The notes under the pieces: generated by a model
Database searches by the model: none
The model's input: only the letters and a program-made list of their open reading frames with translations
Told to the model about the DNA's origin: nothing
Part shown: positions 43,457 to 52,335 of the stretch, piece by piece
Layout: every line of letters begins with the position of its first letter
Position numbering within the stretch: the first letter of the stretch is position 1
Origin: Haloarchaeobius sp. FL176
GTDB taxonomy: Archaea > Halobacteriota > Halobacteria > Halobacteriales > Natrialbaceae
Assembly (NCBI RefSeq): GCF_024609245.1
Contig: NZ_JANJYH010000008.1
Coordinates: forward strand, 62,001-126,000
DNA length: 64,000 bases
Direction of reading: 5' to 3'
Made by a program: the position numbers and the translations under genes

Positions 43457-43800
43457 TTACCGAGTAAACCGGTCGTCCGGTGGCCGGTGAGCAGGGACGG
43501 CCCGACGCACCGCGAGGGCCGTCCACGCAGCCCCGAACCAGATTCACGAACTCCGTGTACGGCCACCACCAGAGGCGACGCCCGCCTCGGCGCGGCGTCG
43601 CCACAAACTCGTAGTGCAGATACCGCCACACATTCTGGAGCAGCAGACTCACCACGACCTACAGCAGTCTCACCGTCGCGTCTCGCGTCGTTGTCGTCGC
43701 TATCGCTTGCTCGGACAAGCGATAGCTCGACTCGATACCGAAGCGTTTCGAGTAGTGGTATCGAGCGCCTCGTGGTTTCTGGAGGTCGTACTAAGACCTG
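43457..43800 (-). pseudogene. C-terminal relic of an IS4-type haloarchaeal transposase
   Basis: Reading from 43800 down: YDLQKPRGARYHYSKRFGIE followed by SSYRLSEQAIATTTTRDATV, then an in-frame TAG, then VVVSLLLQNVWRYLHYEFVA and TPRRGGRRLWWWPYTEFVNL. A one-base insertion (extra G near 43537) shifts the frame; restored, it ends AAWTALAVRRAVPA...PPDDRFTR with TAA at 43457. Y-x2-K/R-x3-E is the IS4 'YREK' signature with the catalytic Glu. The N-terminal half with two catalytic Asp is missing and no terminal inverted repeats are seen. A dead insertion sequence fragment. Confidence 0.8.
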
Positions 43801-43921
43801 ATTCACACCTGTCTTTCCGGACCTGGTACTGTGTTCTGAGCTGTTTCTAAGGCCAGATTCAAACCAATGAGAGCTTCTGATTGCTGTAGATTCTGTCTGC
43901 TCACACAATTGGACACACGAG

Positions 43922-45067
43922 CTACTCAAAGAGGTCCGAAAGTGGAATTTCAGTACTCGTTACTGGATACCCATTGCCTTCTTCTTCCGAGGCGACCCCA
44001 ACGACAAATTTGTCAGCGTCTTCGAGGGGGAAGTCTGGCGAGATCTCTGGGTAATCAAGATTCACAGTTCGTGATGTTCCGACGTGACTTTCGGATACTG
44101 ATTCCGCGACTAGGGCTGTCGTGGTCGGATCATCGGACACTCGTGCTTCACTTCGGTACGTCATTGTCGTGGCGTTGGGAATCCCCGAAACACTCGGTCC
44201 GATGGCAACCGCGTAAATAACAGCGTTTAGCACCGGTGTCTGTGACTGTGCGGTGACGGTAACGTCAAAATCATTGAGTGTTCCGGAAACAGAAATATCT
44301 ATATCCGGTGCAGAGGACGCACGCCAAGTGAACGTCTCACTCGACGAAACTGAGCTGACTGTGACCTCACTGACTGATGTCCATGGGTACGCATAGGCCG
44401 TTGAAAGAACAATTCCTTCATCAGTCACTTCTAACTCTTTTCCATCGTCGCCATAGCGTTCAAGCCTATATGCTTCACCGGATAAAGTTGCCTCTCTAAT
44501 ATCCTCGTTTGCGATATTTGTCCGATTTGGTATCTGATAATTCAGGTCTGCAGCAGTCGAATCTGAATCAGTCGGGTTTTGGAGCTTCGTGATTCCCATC
44601 GGAGCGCTTGTTACGTCAGCGTCCTCCGTCGCGAGGTAACCCTTATTCTCGAAGTACAGGTTAGAGAAGGCGGAATCGGACGCGTTGTAGCCCTCGAATT
44701 CTTGTTGTCCTCCAGCTGGAATTTCAAATAGTGGGACGTCTTCTGGCTCTCGATAATCTCCTTCTTCTGAATCTATCTCGGTAAACACTGTGGCCATTGG
44801 AATCATCGCAGATGAACCGTTAACGACTCGCAGTTCACCGGAGGATACCTGCTCAATGGAGACAGCGCTCGCACTTGGGTCTGACTGGTTATTTTCTGCC
44901 GACTCTGTAGGCTGTTCTGTTTCTGCTGTTGATGTCGGGGTTGGTTCTGCCGTATCGACGTCAGGTGCTTCTGCTTGATCGGACTCAATAAAGCCCGAGC
45001 AGCCCGACAAAGTAGTTGTAAGCCCGGTCGCGGCGATTAAGAACCGTCTCCTGGTCTTGTCATTCAC
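43922..45067 (-). CDS. AT-richer Tat lipoprotein of unknown function
   Basis: 381 residues. Tat/lipoprotein signal TRRRFLIAATG...TTLSGC (Cys23), a Ser/Thr/Glu linker, then a beta-rich ectodomain with patterns such as VSSGELRVVNGSSAMIPMAT, IDISVSGTLNDFDVTVTAQS and a second unit ARVSDDPTTTALVAESVSES. No family recognised. Codon and base composition differ strongly from neighbours: many A/T third positions (for example around 44401-44600), unlike the rest of the window. With the transposase relic next to it, this suggests acquisition by transfer. Confidence 0.75.
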   Translation of the reverse strand: MNDKTRRRFLIAATGLTTTLSGCSGFIESDQAEAPDVDTAEPTPTSTAETEQPTESAENNQSDPSASAVSIEQVSSGELRVVNGSSAMIPMATVFTEIDSEEGDYREPEDVPLFEIPAGGQQEFEGYNASDSAFSNLYFENKGYLATEDADVTSAPMGITKLQNPTDSDSTAADLNYQIPNRTNIANEDIREATLSGEAYRLERYGDDGKELEVTDEGIVLSTAYAYPWTSVSEVTVSSVSSSETFTWRASSAPDIDISVSGTLNDFDVTVTAQSQTPVLNAVIYAVAIGPSVSGIPNATTMTYRSEARVSDDPTTTALVAESVSESHVGTSRTVNLDYPEISPDFPLEDADKFVVGVASEEEGNGYPVTSTEIPLSDLFE

Positions 45068-45220
45068 ACTGAATCAAGGTGATGCATGAGGGAAGTATTT
45101 AATGGCTCTGGTGAATCACTAGACAGCGTCGGTTTCGACCGGAGGAATTTGGAAGATGAAGCGGGAAATCGGCGAAGCTCTATGCCGAAGATCTCCCGCT
45201 GCACGAGCAAAGCTGTCACG

Positions 45221-45888
45221 TTAGCTAAAAACACTGTTGTTGGTTGAGGCGAAGTCGGCGTCCTGTCCGTCGAGTTGTTCGTCCAGTCTCTTCGCGGCCC
45301 CGAGAACGAGGCTCATGTCGTTCCGGAAGTTGTGTCGCAGCACGCGGTTCAGAAGGCCGATGAGCTGGGACCGCCGCGGAGCGCCACTTGGCGGGCCTCG
45401 ATCTCGTTCGTACTCCCGTCGTTCGACCGTCTGGCCGACTAACCTGGCGAACAGCTCCACGAGGTACGTCTCGGATTCGGTGGAATCGCTTGCTCGGCGG
45501 TATCGGCGAAACAGATCGTCCCGTAGGACTCGTCGTCCACGATAACCTTCGCACCGATGTAGGTGCCGAGTTCGAACGCCTCGAAGGCCTGCTGTGGTAT
45601 CTGAGAGGAACGCCCGACGTGTTCGATAGCCAGCGCACTGTCGATCTGGGTCGTTCGACGACAGTATGCCTGGTCGAGTGGACAGCTCTCACCGGGTTGG
45701 ATGAGCGGGTGGTCACTGATGGCGTAGACGACCTCCTGTGTGCCATCGCGAATCCGAGTGAGGAAACCGATCGGGAGCTCCAGGGAGTCGGTGCCCAACT
45801 CCAGCCCGCCTCGGACTTTCGACTCCAACGACTCGCCGGGGTCGGCGAATCTGTCGGAGAGTCGCTCCCGATTCGTGGTCGGATTCAT
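45221..45888 (-). pseudogene. Frameshifted and truncated GAF histidine kinase
   Basis: From 45888: ADPGESLESKVRGGLELGTD, RIRDGTQEVVYAISDHPLIQ, VIVDDESYGTICFADTAEQA form a GAF domain. Near 45485 the frame shifts and continues as SDSTESETYLVELFARLVGQ, then the dimerisation H-box LIGLLNRVLRHNFRNDMSLV. The gene stops at 45221 shortly after (LDEQLDGQDADF), with no HATPase domain. One indel plus a 3' deletion; not expected to be functional. Confidence 0.75.
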
Positions 45889-45967
45889 CGATGGCGGTCA
45901 TTTACACAGAGAAGGTGAGTTCGTAGTTAACGTTTTTCACTGTTGGTGAGCCACACTGTTCGAGTGT

Positions 45968-46702
45968 TCAGAATGTCGGTCCACCGTCGGTCGTGCCGCC
46001 CATCTCAGCGGGGTTCTTCATACCCTCCTTGACGCCGAGATGGACGAGGGCCACGTTGACGGGAAACGCCACCAGGAACCCCACGGACAGGGAGAACACC
46101 AGGGCGCCCCAGAACAGCACGTCTCCGATGGTCGCCTCGCCGGCGAGCAGCAAGTCGGTCCCGATGGCTGCGACCTCCATCACTGTGATGCTCGGCGTCT
46201 CGCTGTAGAGCGCGTCGCGTATCGATTCTGCAAACCCGACACCCTCCTGCAGCAACGGGCCGACCGTGAGGCCGTAGCCGAACAGGTACGCGAGGCCGAA
46301 CGTGCCGGCGGTGATAATCGTCGAACTGTCGAGGGCGAGCAGCCCGGCGAGCAGCAGGAACCCCAAAATCTCACCCGCACCACAACCGGAGTAGCAGTGC
46401 GCGGTCGACCGCAGACCGCGTCGCCAGAGGGAATCGCGGGCGATTTGCGCCCGTCCGGCGATGGTGTACACCCCCAGGCCGACCGGTCCGGAGTAGAGCA
46501 CCACCAGTCCCCAGACACCCTTCATCAGGGATGGGAGCGCCCGGTTGTGCTGCTGGAGGTCCCAGACCAGTACTGCAAGGGAGAACAGCACCAGAATCCC
46601 CCAGGCCGCCATCACTGTCGGGTCCGACAGCAGGGGGCGAATAAGATCCCGTAGGGGTTCGAGCGACCGTTCCAATGCGGATAGGGTAGTTCCGAGTACC
46701 AT
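45968..46702 (-). CDS. DUF4396-like multi-pass membrane protein
   Basis: 244 residues from the ATG at 46702, about six transmembrane helices. The motif AHCYSGCGAGEILGF (H-C-x2-G-C-x-x-G-E) after helix 2 is the DUF4396 hallmark, a possible metal or redox site, and QEGVGFAESIRDAL and VALVHLGVKEGMKNP match the family's later loops. DUF4396 proteins are often near copper or cation-handling genes; here the neighbours are signalling genes, so no role is assigned. Confidence 0.78.
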   Translation of the reverse strand: MVLGTTLSALERSLEPLRDLIRPLLSDPTVMAAWGILVLFSLAVLVWDLQQHNRALPSLMKGVWGLVVLYSGPVGLGVYTIAGRAQIARDSLWRRGLRSTAHCYSGCGAGEILGFLLLAGLLALDSSTIITAGTFGLAYLFGYGLTVGPLLQEGVGFAESIRDALYSETPSITVMEVAAIGTDLLLAGEATIGDVLFWGALVFSLSVGFLVAFPVNVALVHLGVKEGMKNPAEMGGTTDGGPTF

Positions 46703-47073
46703 GGTTCGACTATCCACCCGACGGTGGGCTTTGCTATGCGGGATTGTCTTCACTCGGACTTGGGTGGCTGGCCTATGTGTCTCGACGACGGTGTGCTACC
46801 GATTCAGGTGTCACACCGTGTCAGCTAGTCGCTCCGTCTACGAAAGCCTCTGACAGGTGTTCAACTTGGTCGGCGGCATACTCGGGGAGTACTCTACGGT
46901 GACACCGCGTTTCGCGAGAAGCACTGGCGTTTCAGCGTGCGAAACACTGTTTCGGCTTTGATACGCTTCGGGGCCGTATCGGCGAGTGCCCGCCTCGTCC
47001 GGAGGCGGCGGACAGTATCCGGCTGAGAGACCGTCTGTCATCCCCACCCTGTCTGATTCCCCCCGTCCCCGTT
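46703..47073. other. Intergenic stretch, possible faint transposase trace
   Basis: 371 bases with no supported gene. On the minus strand near 46940-46990 a short peptide RIKAETVFRTLKRQ recalls the end of IS5-type transposases, but it is too short and without continuation to claim. Confidence 0.3.
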
Positions 47074-47658
47074 TCAGCGGCCCTCCCGCTCCACGGTCTC
47101 GAAGCGGTCGAACAAGGGGTCCGGGTCCTCGAGCACCCGGCGTGCGCGACGTTCGAGCGTCGTCGCGCGTTCCCCGAGCCCCTGATATCTCTCGTTGTCT
47201 TCCAGCTCAGCCGGTGGCAGCTCCGCTTCCAGGACCGCCCGTTTCGATTCGACGCTGAAGTACTCCCCCAGCGTCTCGTAGCCGAGGACCGAACACTGCT
47301 GGCGAACGGCGGCACGCACGCCCTCTCGCTCGATGGGTTTGCAGAGGTAGTCGTCGAACGGCATCTCCAACACGTCGAAGGATGGATCGATGGCTGTGAC
47401 CATGATCACCCGACCGTAGTAGTCCCGCTCGTCGAGTTCCGACAGGACCTCGTCCCCCGACATGCCGGGCATGTGGCGGTCGAGGAGGACCACGTCCATA
47501 TCCCGCTCCTCGACCGCCGAGAGCGCTTCCCCTCCACTGTATGCAGTGTCGACGTCGCACACGCCCTCGAGTCGGAGGGCGTACGCGTCAGCGACCTGTT
47601 TCTCGTCGTCGACGACCAGTGCCCTCGGCTTCTCGGCCGCGTCAGAGCCGTGTTGCAT
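47074..47658 (-). CDS. HalX-domain response regulator
   Basis: 194 residues from the ATG at 47658. Receiver domain: acidic pair in ALVVDDEKQVADAYA, phospho-acceptor Asp in DVVLLDRHMPGMSG (~residue 56), Thr in VIMVTAID and Lys in YLCKPIEREG. The C-terminal ~75 residues are HalX (LGEYFSVESKRAVLEAELPP, YQGLGERATTLERRARRVLE), a coiled-coil helical domain of haloarchaeal regulators with unknown output. It is divergent from the pseudokinase-kinase pair, 310 bases apart, and is the natural candidate for their receiver. Confidence 0.9.
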   Translation of the reverse strand: MQHGSDAAEKPRALVVDDEKQVADAYALRLEGVCDVDTAYSGGEALSAVEERDMDVVLLDRHMPGMSGDEVLSELDERDYYGRVIMVTAIDPSFDVLEMPFDDYLCKPIEREGVRAAVRQQCSVLGYETLGEYFSVESKRAVLEAELPPAELEDNERYQGLGERATTLERRARRVLEDPDPLFDRFETVEREGR

Positions 47659-47968
47659 GCGCAGTTCGATTCGTTTTGCCGGAAGTGTAATAACCACTAG
47701 CCCTTCGCCGCCAGATTGAGCGTAGTCGCAGTTCACTTTCGTCAGTCTAGGCCGCCCCGTTGGACACTCCGATCTGCGTGTATATGCACCCAAATTGATT
47801 ACACAATACCGCGAACACTCTGACAGGACGAACCATGGGGAGTCGCGTTGGACCGACCGGGGGACACGGGAACATCGACAGGCACGTGGCCGACAGCGTC
47901 GAGCGGGTGAACGAGACAGACGCAAGGGAACTAGCCCACCAGATTCGGGATCAGGATGTGTGTGATCG
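47659..47968. other. Divergent promoter region, with a small ORF
   Basis: Between the HalX regulator and the 7TM kinase pair. A TATA-like GTGTATATGC is at 47776-47785. The second half contains the 48-codon ORF listed separately. Confidence 0.4.
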
Positions 47969-47981
47969 ATGGTCGACGTAG
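47835..47981 (+). CDS. Possible small protein overlapping the kinase start
   Basis: 48 residues, ATG at 47835, TAG at 47981, so it overlaps the ATG at 47969 by 13 bases in another frame. The peptide is protein-like and helical: HVADSVERVNETDARELAHQ. Overlap with the next start suggests coupling. No family recognised. Confidence 0.35.
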   Translation: MGSRVGPTGGHGNIDRHVADSVERVNETDARELAHQIRDQDVCDRWST

Positions 47982-49729
47982 CCGCCACGGCACAGCTGGG
48001 GGTCGAACTGCTCGCCGTCCTCCTGACTGGCTACTTCACGGTCGCGATGTGGAAGCGTCGGTCGGCACCTACGGCCCGTCCCCTGTTCGCGTTCGCGGCA
48101 CTCCTGCTCGTCGGGAGCGTCGGATTCGTACTCCTGGTCCACGCTGCCCCGACCCGTCAGTCGCTACCGGACACCGAACCGGCCGCAACAGGCGCACCGC
48201 TCTGGTTCGCCCTCCTGATCGGGGTCGTTCTCATCGGCGGTGGCTTCTGGTTCCTGTTCACGCTGGAGTACACCGGCCGCGGCGGCCGCTTACGTCCGAT
48301 CACGGCCGCTGGCGTCGTCGGCTACTGGCTCGTCGTCGCCACGGCCGCGGTGCTCGGAGATTTCTCGCCCGATTCCACCGTCCCTGCGGGGTCGAGCGCC
48401 GAACTGGTCCTGTTCCTGGGCGGGTACTTGATGAGTGTCCTGATGATCGTCGGGGCAGCGCTCATCCTGACGACCTCGTTGCGTCGGAACGCCGTCGGTA
48501 TCGGCGAGGCGGTCGCCCTCGCCGGCGGTGGCGTCCTCGTGGCGTTCATGCCGGTCGCTGCCAGCAATCTACAGGTCGCCACTACTGTTCCCGTGATGCT
48601 CTCGCTCGCGGGATGTGCGTTCCTGGTCGCCATCACCCGATATCCGGCGTTCGAGGCGCCACCAGTCGCACGTATCGCCGGCCGCGACCGTCTCATCGAG
48701 GAGATGAACGACCCGTTCGTCGTCGTCGACAGTAACGACACCGTACGGGACTTGAACCCGGCCAGTGAACGTTACTTCGACGTGGGTAGCGAGACCGTCC
48801 GCGGTGAACCGCTGCAGACCCTGCTCCCGTCGCCGCTCGACCCGGAGCGGGTCGCGGAGTCGAGCGAGACCGTACACCTCCGGACCTCGTCGGGTGCGAC
48901 GCTCGCGTGTGACGCTAACCGAATCACGGACCAGCGTAACCGATTCTTCGGCCACATTCTGGTGTTTCGCGACGTGACCGACCGCCAGCGTCGCGAAAGA
49001 CGGCTGAGCGTGCTCAACCAGCTCCTGACCGGGGCTGTCAGTGAGCGGATGGACGCCATCGCAGACAGAGCCGCCCCGGTCGCGAGCTCAGTCGACGACG
49101 CTTCGCCGGAGCGGACCGATGCGTCGGAACTCGGCTCTCACGTGCGAACCGAGACGACGAGGCTCCTGCACCTCGTCACCTGGGCACGAGAGATCGAACG
49201 GAGTCTCGCAACGGAATCCGCCGACCAGGTCCCAGTGGTGGACGCTGTCCGCGACGCGGCCGCGACTGTCACCGACGACGAGCCACTCGACGTGACCATC
49301 TCCGTGGAGACGGATGCTGCCGTCCGGATCGACCGACGCCTCCTGGAGACTATCTTCGAGATGCTCCTCACCGACGCCCTCGATGGGAATCCCGAGACGG
49401 TTGGTGTGGAGGAGGCCGACACCGGGGATGGACGCGTCGTCCACATCGTCGCGAGTGAGTGGTCACTGGACCGTAGCGAGGCCGCCCCCGAGTGGAGTCC
49501 TGCGACCGAAGACCAATCTCGGAGCGCCGTACTGGTCGAGATAGCTCAGCAGGCGATGCAGTACTACGGTGGGCAAGTGACGGTCGAGACCACGGGTACT
49601 GGCACGCGACGGACGACCGTCGAACTCCCGACGACGTCCGGCGGCCCGGAGACCGCTGGCCGGTCGCTCCCAATCACTGACTCGCCGACCTCACCGACCG
49701 GGGGACCGGAGGAGGTGGAGGAGCGATGA
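47969..49729 (+). CDS. 7TM histidine-kinase-like protein with degenerate kinase core (pseudokinase)
   Basis: 586 residues. N-terminal 7TM sensor (~1-220; LGVELLAVLLTGYFTVAMW, LFTLEYTGRGGRL), a PAS domain (~235-345; MNDPFVVVDSNDTVRDLNPA), then a kinase region that has lost key residues: the H-box reads LSVLNQLLTGAVSERMDAIA where active relatives have LNRVLRHNLRND, so His is gone; the N-box reads LETIFEMLLTDALDG (no Asn) and no D-x-G-x-G is present. Its stop overlaps the start of an intact kinase by four bases (ATGA). Likely a sensory or regulatory partner of that kinase; this is inference. Confidence 0.85.
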   Translation: MVDVAATAQLGVELLAVLLTGYFTVAMWKRRSAPTARPLFAFAALLLVGSVGFVLLVHAAPTRQSLPDTEPAATGAPLWFALLIGVVLIGGGFWFLFTLEYTGRGGRLRPITAAGVVGYWLVVATAAVLGDFSPDSTVPAGSSAELVLFLGGYLMSVLMIVGAALILTTSLRRNAVGIGEAVALAGGGVLVAFMPVAASNLQVATTVPVMLSLAGCAFLVAITRYPAFEAPPVARIAGRDRLIEEMNDPFVVVDSNDTVRDLNPASERYFDVGSETVRGEPLQTLLPSPLDPERVAESSETVHLRTSSGATLACDANRITDQRNRFFGHILVFRDVTDRQRRERRLSVLNQLLTGAVSERMDAIADRAAPVASSVDDASPERTDASELGSHVRTETTRLLHLVTWAREIERSLATESADQVPVVDAVRDAAATVTDDEPLDVTISVETDAAVRIDRRLLETIFEMLLTDALDGNPETVGVEEADTGDGRVVHIVASEWSLDRSEAAPEWSPATEDQSRSAVLVEIAQQAMQYYGGQVTVETTGTGTRRTTVELPTTSGGPETAGRSLPITDSPTSPTGGPEEVEER

Positions 49730-51381
49730 CGACGCTGGTGACACTCGCTATCGACGTGGCCATCGTTCTGGGATTCCTCGCCGTCGTGGTCTTCGGTCTC
49801 GAACACCGCGAGGAGCCGGGAGCAGTGCCGTTCCTCGTGCTCGCTGGACTGCTCGCGGCGATGACCCTGGGTATCGTGGTCGCGCGGTCGGGATTGCTCC
49901 CCCAGCAGTGGAATATCTACGCACTGTACGTCCCCTTCGTATTCGCTTCCCTTGCCTGGGTGGCACTCGCCTTCGACTACACCGGGCGCGGGCCGGTCGT
50001 CACGCGGCGACTGGCGTGGGGACTCGCTGCCTTCGGCGTGACTGCCGCCCTCAGCCCCCTACTCAGCGTGGGCATGCCCGATATTCTGGTTCAGGTGTCG
50101 TTCCTCGTGATCAACGCCATACAGTTCGTTCTGATCGCCGCCGTTGGATACGGTGCGGTGCTTGTCGCACGCTCGGCCATCGAGTACGGCGACCTGACGC
50201 GGGTCGGGAGCCTCGTCCTGTCTGCGGTCGGGACTGGCCTCGTTGGCGCCACCATCGTCATGGTTCTGACCCCACCACTGGCGCTCGGGACCGTGTTCGC
50301 AGTCTCGGAGGCCATTCTCGGCTCGATAGCAGTACTTCTCCTCGTCGCGGGCGTTCGGTACCGCATCTTCGAGACGGGGGCGAATCCTGGGCACCTGGCC
50401 AGGGAGAGCGTTCTCGACGAGATGTCCGCCGCGGTCGCGATAACCGGGCGTCGAGACCGGCTTCTCGACATCAACGCTACAGCCGAACGGACGTTCGACC
50501 TGGAACGACCGGACGCACTCGGGAAACCGGTTGAGGACGCACTGGGCTTCGACCCGAACCGGGAGAGCTATCCACTCACCGTCGGTACCAGTGAGGGCCG
50601 ACGCGAGTTCGTGTCGGACCGCGCCGAACTTACCAGACAGAACGGGGAACAGATGGGTCGTGCCTACATCCTCCGTGACGTGACCGAGCGGCGGACACAC
50701 GAACAACGACTGGACGTCCTCAACAGGGTGTTGCGACACAATCTCAGGAACGATCTCGACGCCATCAGGGGATTCGCGGAGACGCTCGAGCAGGAGGACG
50801 CACCTGTAGACGATGCCACGCTGGCGAGACAGATTCGAACGACTGCAACTGAAGTCGCTGACCTCGGGACCATGCTCTCCTCGGCAGATCGGTTGCTCGA
50901 AGTCGAGGGACTCGACCTCGAACGGGTCGAACTCGGCGCGGTCCTGGCCGGAATCGAGGAGCGCGTCAGCGAGACACACACCGATGCCTCGCTCCTGATT
51001 ACGACGGAGGACTCGCCGATCACCCTCCGAACTGACCGTCAGATTCTCGAGATCGTTCTCGAAGAGGTCGTCCAGAACGGCATCGAACACAGTGATGTAG
51101 AGACACCACAGGTCGAGATACACGCACGACGAGGCGACGAGGTCGTCATCGAAGTCCGTGACGACGGCCCGGGGATTCCGGAGCGGGAACGGGCAGTGCT
51201 TCTCGACGGCGAAGAGCGGCCACTCCGTCACGGCAGTGGCCTCGGGCTCTGGCTCGTGTACTGGGGCGTGACGCGTCTCGGCGGGACACTCGCGTTCCGT
51301 GAACATGAGCCCCACGGCAGCGTCGTCTCGATCCGGATCCCCGACCACGAGACCACGTCGGCTCGAGACGCCCGGTCGTAA
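49726..51381 (+). CDS. 7TM-PAS histidine kinase (intact)
   Basis: 551 residues. 7TM sensor (~1-215; YVPFVFASLAWVALAFDYTG), PAS (~225-330; TGRRDRLLDINATAERTFDL), HisKA with phospho-acceptor His in LNRVLRHNLRNDLDAIRG, and HATPase: N-box EIVLEEVVQNGIEHSD, G1 VRDDGPGIPERER, G2 GSGLGLWLVYWGV. It shares its domain order with the preceding pseudokinase, to which it is translationally coupled, so the pair probably arose by tandem duplication. Probable phospho-partner: the divergent HalX regulator. Confidence 0.9.
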   Translation: MTTLVTLAIDVAIVLGFLAVVVFGLEHREEPGAVPFLVLAGLLAAMTLGIVVARSGLLPQQWNIYALYVPFVFASLAWVALAFDYTGRGPVVTRRLAWGLAAFGVTAALSPLLSVGMPDILVQVSFLVINAIQFVLIAAVGYGAVLVARSAIEYGDLTRVGSLVLSAVGTGLVGATIVMVLTPPLALGTVFAVSEAILGSIAVLLLVAGVRYRIFETGANPGHLARESVLDEMSAAVAITGRRDRLLDINATAERTFDLERPDALGKPVEDALGFDPNRESYPLTVGTSEGRREFVSDRAELTRQNGEQMGRAYILRDVTERRTHEQRLDVLNRVLRHNLRNDLDAIRGFAETLEQEDAPVDDATLARQIRTTATEVADLGTMLSSADRLLEVEGLDLERVELGAVLAGIEERVSETHTDASLLITTEDSPITLRTDRQILEIVLEEVVQNGIEHSDVETPQVEIHARRGDEVVIEVRDDGPGIPERERAVLLDGEERPLRHGSGLGLWLVYWGVTRLGGTLAFREHEPHGSVVSIRIPDHETTSARDARS

Positions 51382-51700
51382 TCGAGGCCAGTCGACAGCC
51401 CTGAACCCCTCCAGCTGTGCCGACCGTGGATGGATGAAGATACAGTCTCCAGGGCGGCTTCGGGAGTGGCGACTCTCTCTGTACAGCTAGACCGCCGGGT
51501 GCGGGCAATTCTCGGCTGTTAGCGTACCCTTCCACAGGTGTCTGGGCCAACACTCCGAGTGCAACCAAGGTACCACGATGGAAGACTGTCCGAACTGATG
51601 CAGCACAGCCGAACCCCCCACGACTGGACGCATCCCACACGAACGGTCAGCAGTGGGGTGAAACAGGCCGTCGGTCTGACGGCCGTCGGCAGCTGTCCCG
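51382..51700. other. Intergenic stretch after the kinase pair
   Basis: 319 bases. A 30-codon ORF from 51430 (MDEDTVSRAASGVATLSVQL) ends at 51522 but has no independent support. Nothing else is evident. Confidence 0.3.
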
Positions 51701-51877
51701 ATGGCGTTCGTCGTCGCTGCGAGCTATCCCGCCGTCGCGACGGTCGTGCTGACACTGATAGCTGGAATGGGCCTGGCGAAGCGCTACCTGCGTCGCGACC
51801 GCTTGCTGCCAGCCGCCGACCCGAACGCCCGTCCAGAAGACTACCCCCGCGTGCAGGCGACACAGGCACCCGATTGA
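51701..51877 (+). CDS. Possible small single-helix membrane protein, 58 residues
   Basis: ATG at 51701, TGA at 51877. One transmembrane helix (FVVAASYPAVATVVLTLIAG) then a basic-to-acidic tail AKRYLRRDRLLPAADPNARP. A single-pass anchor with positive residues on the cytoplasmic side fits a genuine small membrane protein. Good codon bias. No homology recognised. Confidence 0.45.
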   Translation: MAFVVAASYPAVATVVLTLIAGMGLAKRYLRRDRLLPAADPNARPEDYPRVQATQAPD

Positions 51878-51907
51878 CACGAAACCGAGATGGAGTGAAC
51901 CAAACTG

Positions 51908-52081
51908 ATGTCGACCAACAACGAAAAGATGGCGCGCATCGACCCCGACCCGAAACCCAAAGCACCGGACGAGACCGTCGTAGATGTCACCTTGGAGGAC
52001 GGACTGGTGATTTACGATTCGGAGAACCCCGACGCGTGGATTACCTCGACGACTGGACTGGATACGTCCGACGTCTGCTAA
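51908..52081 (+). CDS. DUF7331-like small protein, 57 residues
   Basis: ATG at 51908, TAA at 52081. The centre reads DVTLEDGLVIYDSENPDAWI, close to the haloarchaeal DUF7331 pattern (g..viYDr.NPdAWi.S), followed by a short tail. These proteins occur near signalling genes and have no known function. It starts 30 bases after the membrane peptide ORF. Confidence 0.6.
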   Translation: MSTNNEKMARIDPDPKPKAPDETVVDVTLEDGLVIYDSENPDAWITSTTGLDTSDVC

Positions 52082-52082
52082 A

Positions 52083-52335
52083 TCATCCTCGCTTGGCCTT
52101 CTCTGCCGGATTCGGGACGGTGATCCTGACGGTCGCCCCGTGAGCCGTGTCGAACGGGAGCGACCCGTTGAGCTTCGTGACGCCCCACTTCAGTTGGCAC
52201 AGCTCCGAGTCCATGCCCGTGAGTAAAATCCGTCTCAGTCTTCGTCTCAGCGTCCAGCGGTACGAGTTCGGCCCCTGGGAGTACGGGCCCATCGTCGGGT
52301 AATTTCGAGAACGTACCCTTCGTCCGTGAGCGTCC
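52083..52335 (-). pseudogene. Relic of a histidine-kinase HATPase domain
   Basis: Three frames together give a kinase C terminus: TDEGYVLEIT, then DDGPVLPGAELVPLDAETKT and HGHGLG (G1/G2 region), then LCQLKWGVTKLNGSLPFDTA and HGATVRITVPNP with TGA at 52083. Active relatives read GSGLGLWLVKWGVTKLNGSL. At least two frameshifts; the H-box half is missing. The 240 bases upstream to 52577 show no clear coding. Confidence 0.7.

Noticed and set aside
46838-47047. Minus-strand ORF with a RIKAETVFRTLKRQ trace in a neighbouring frame
   Set aside because: Too short to separate an IS5-type transposase relic from chance; kept only as a remark.
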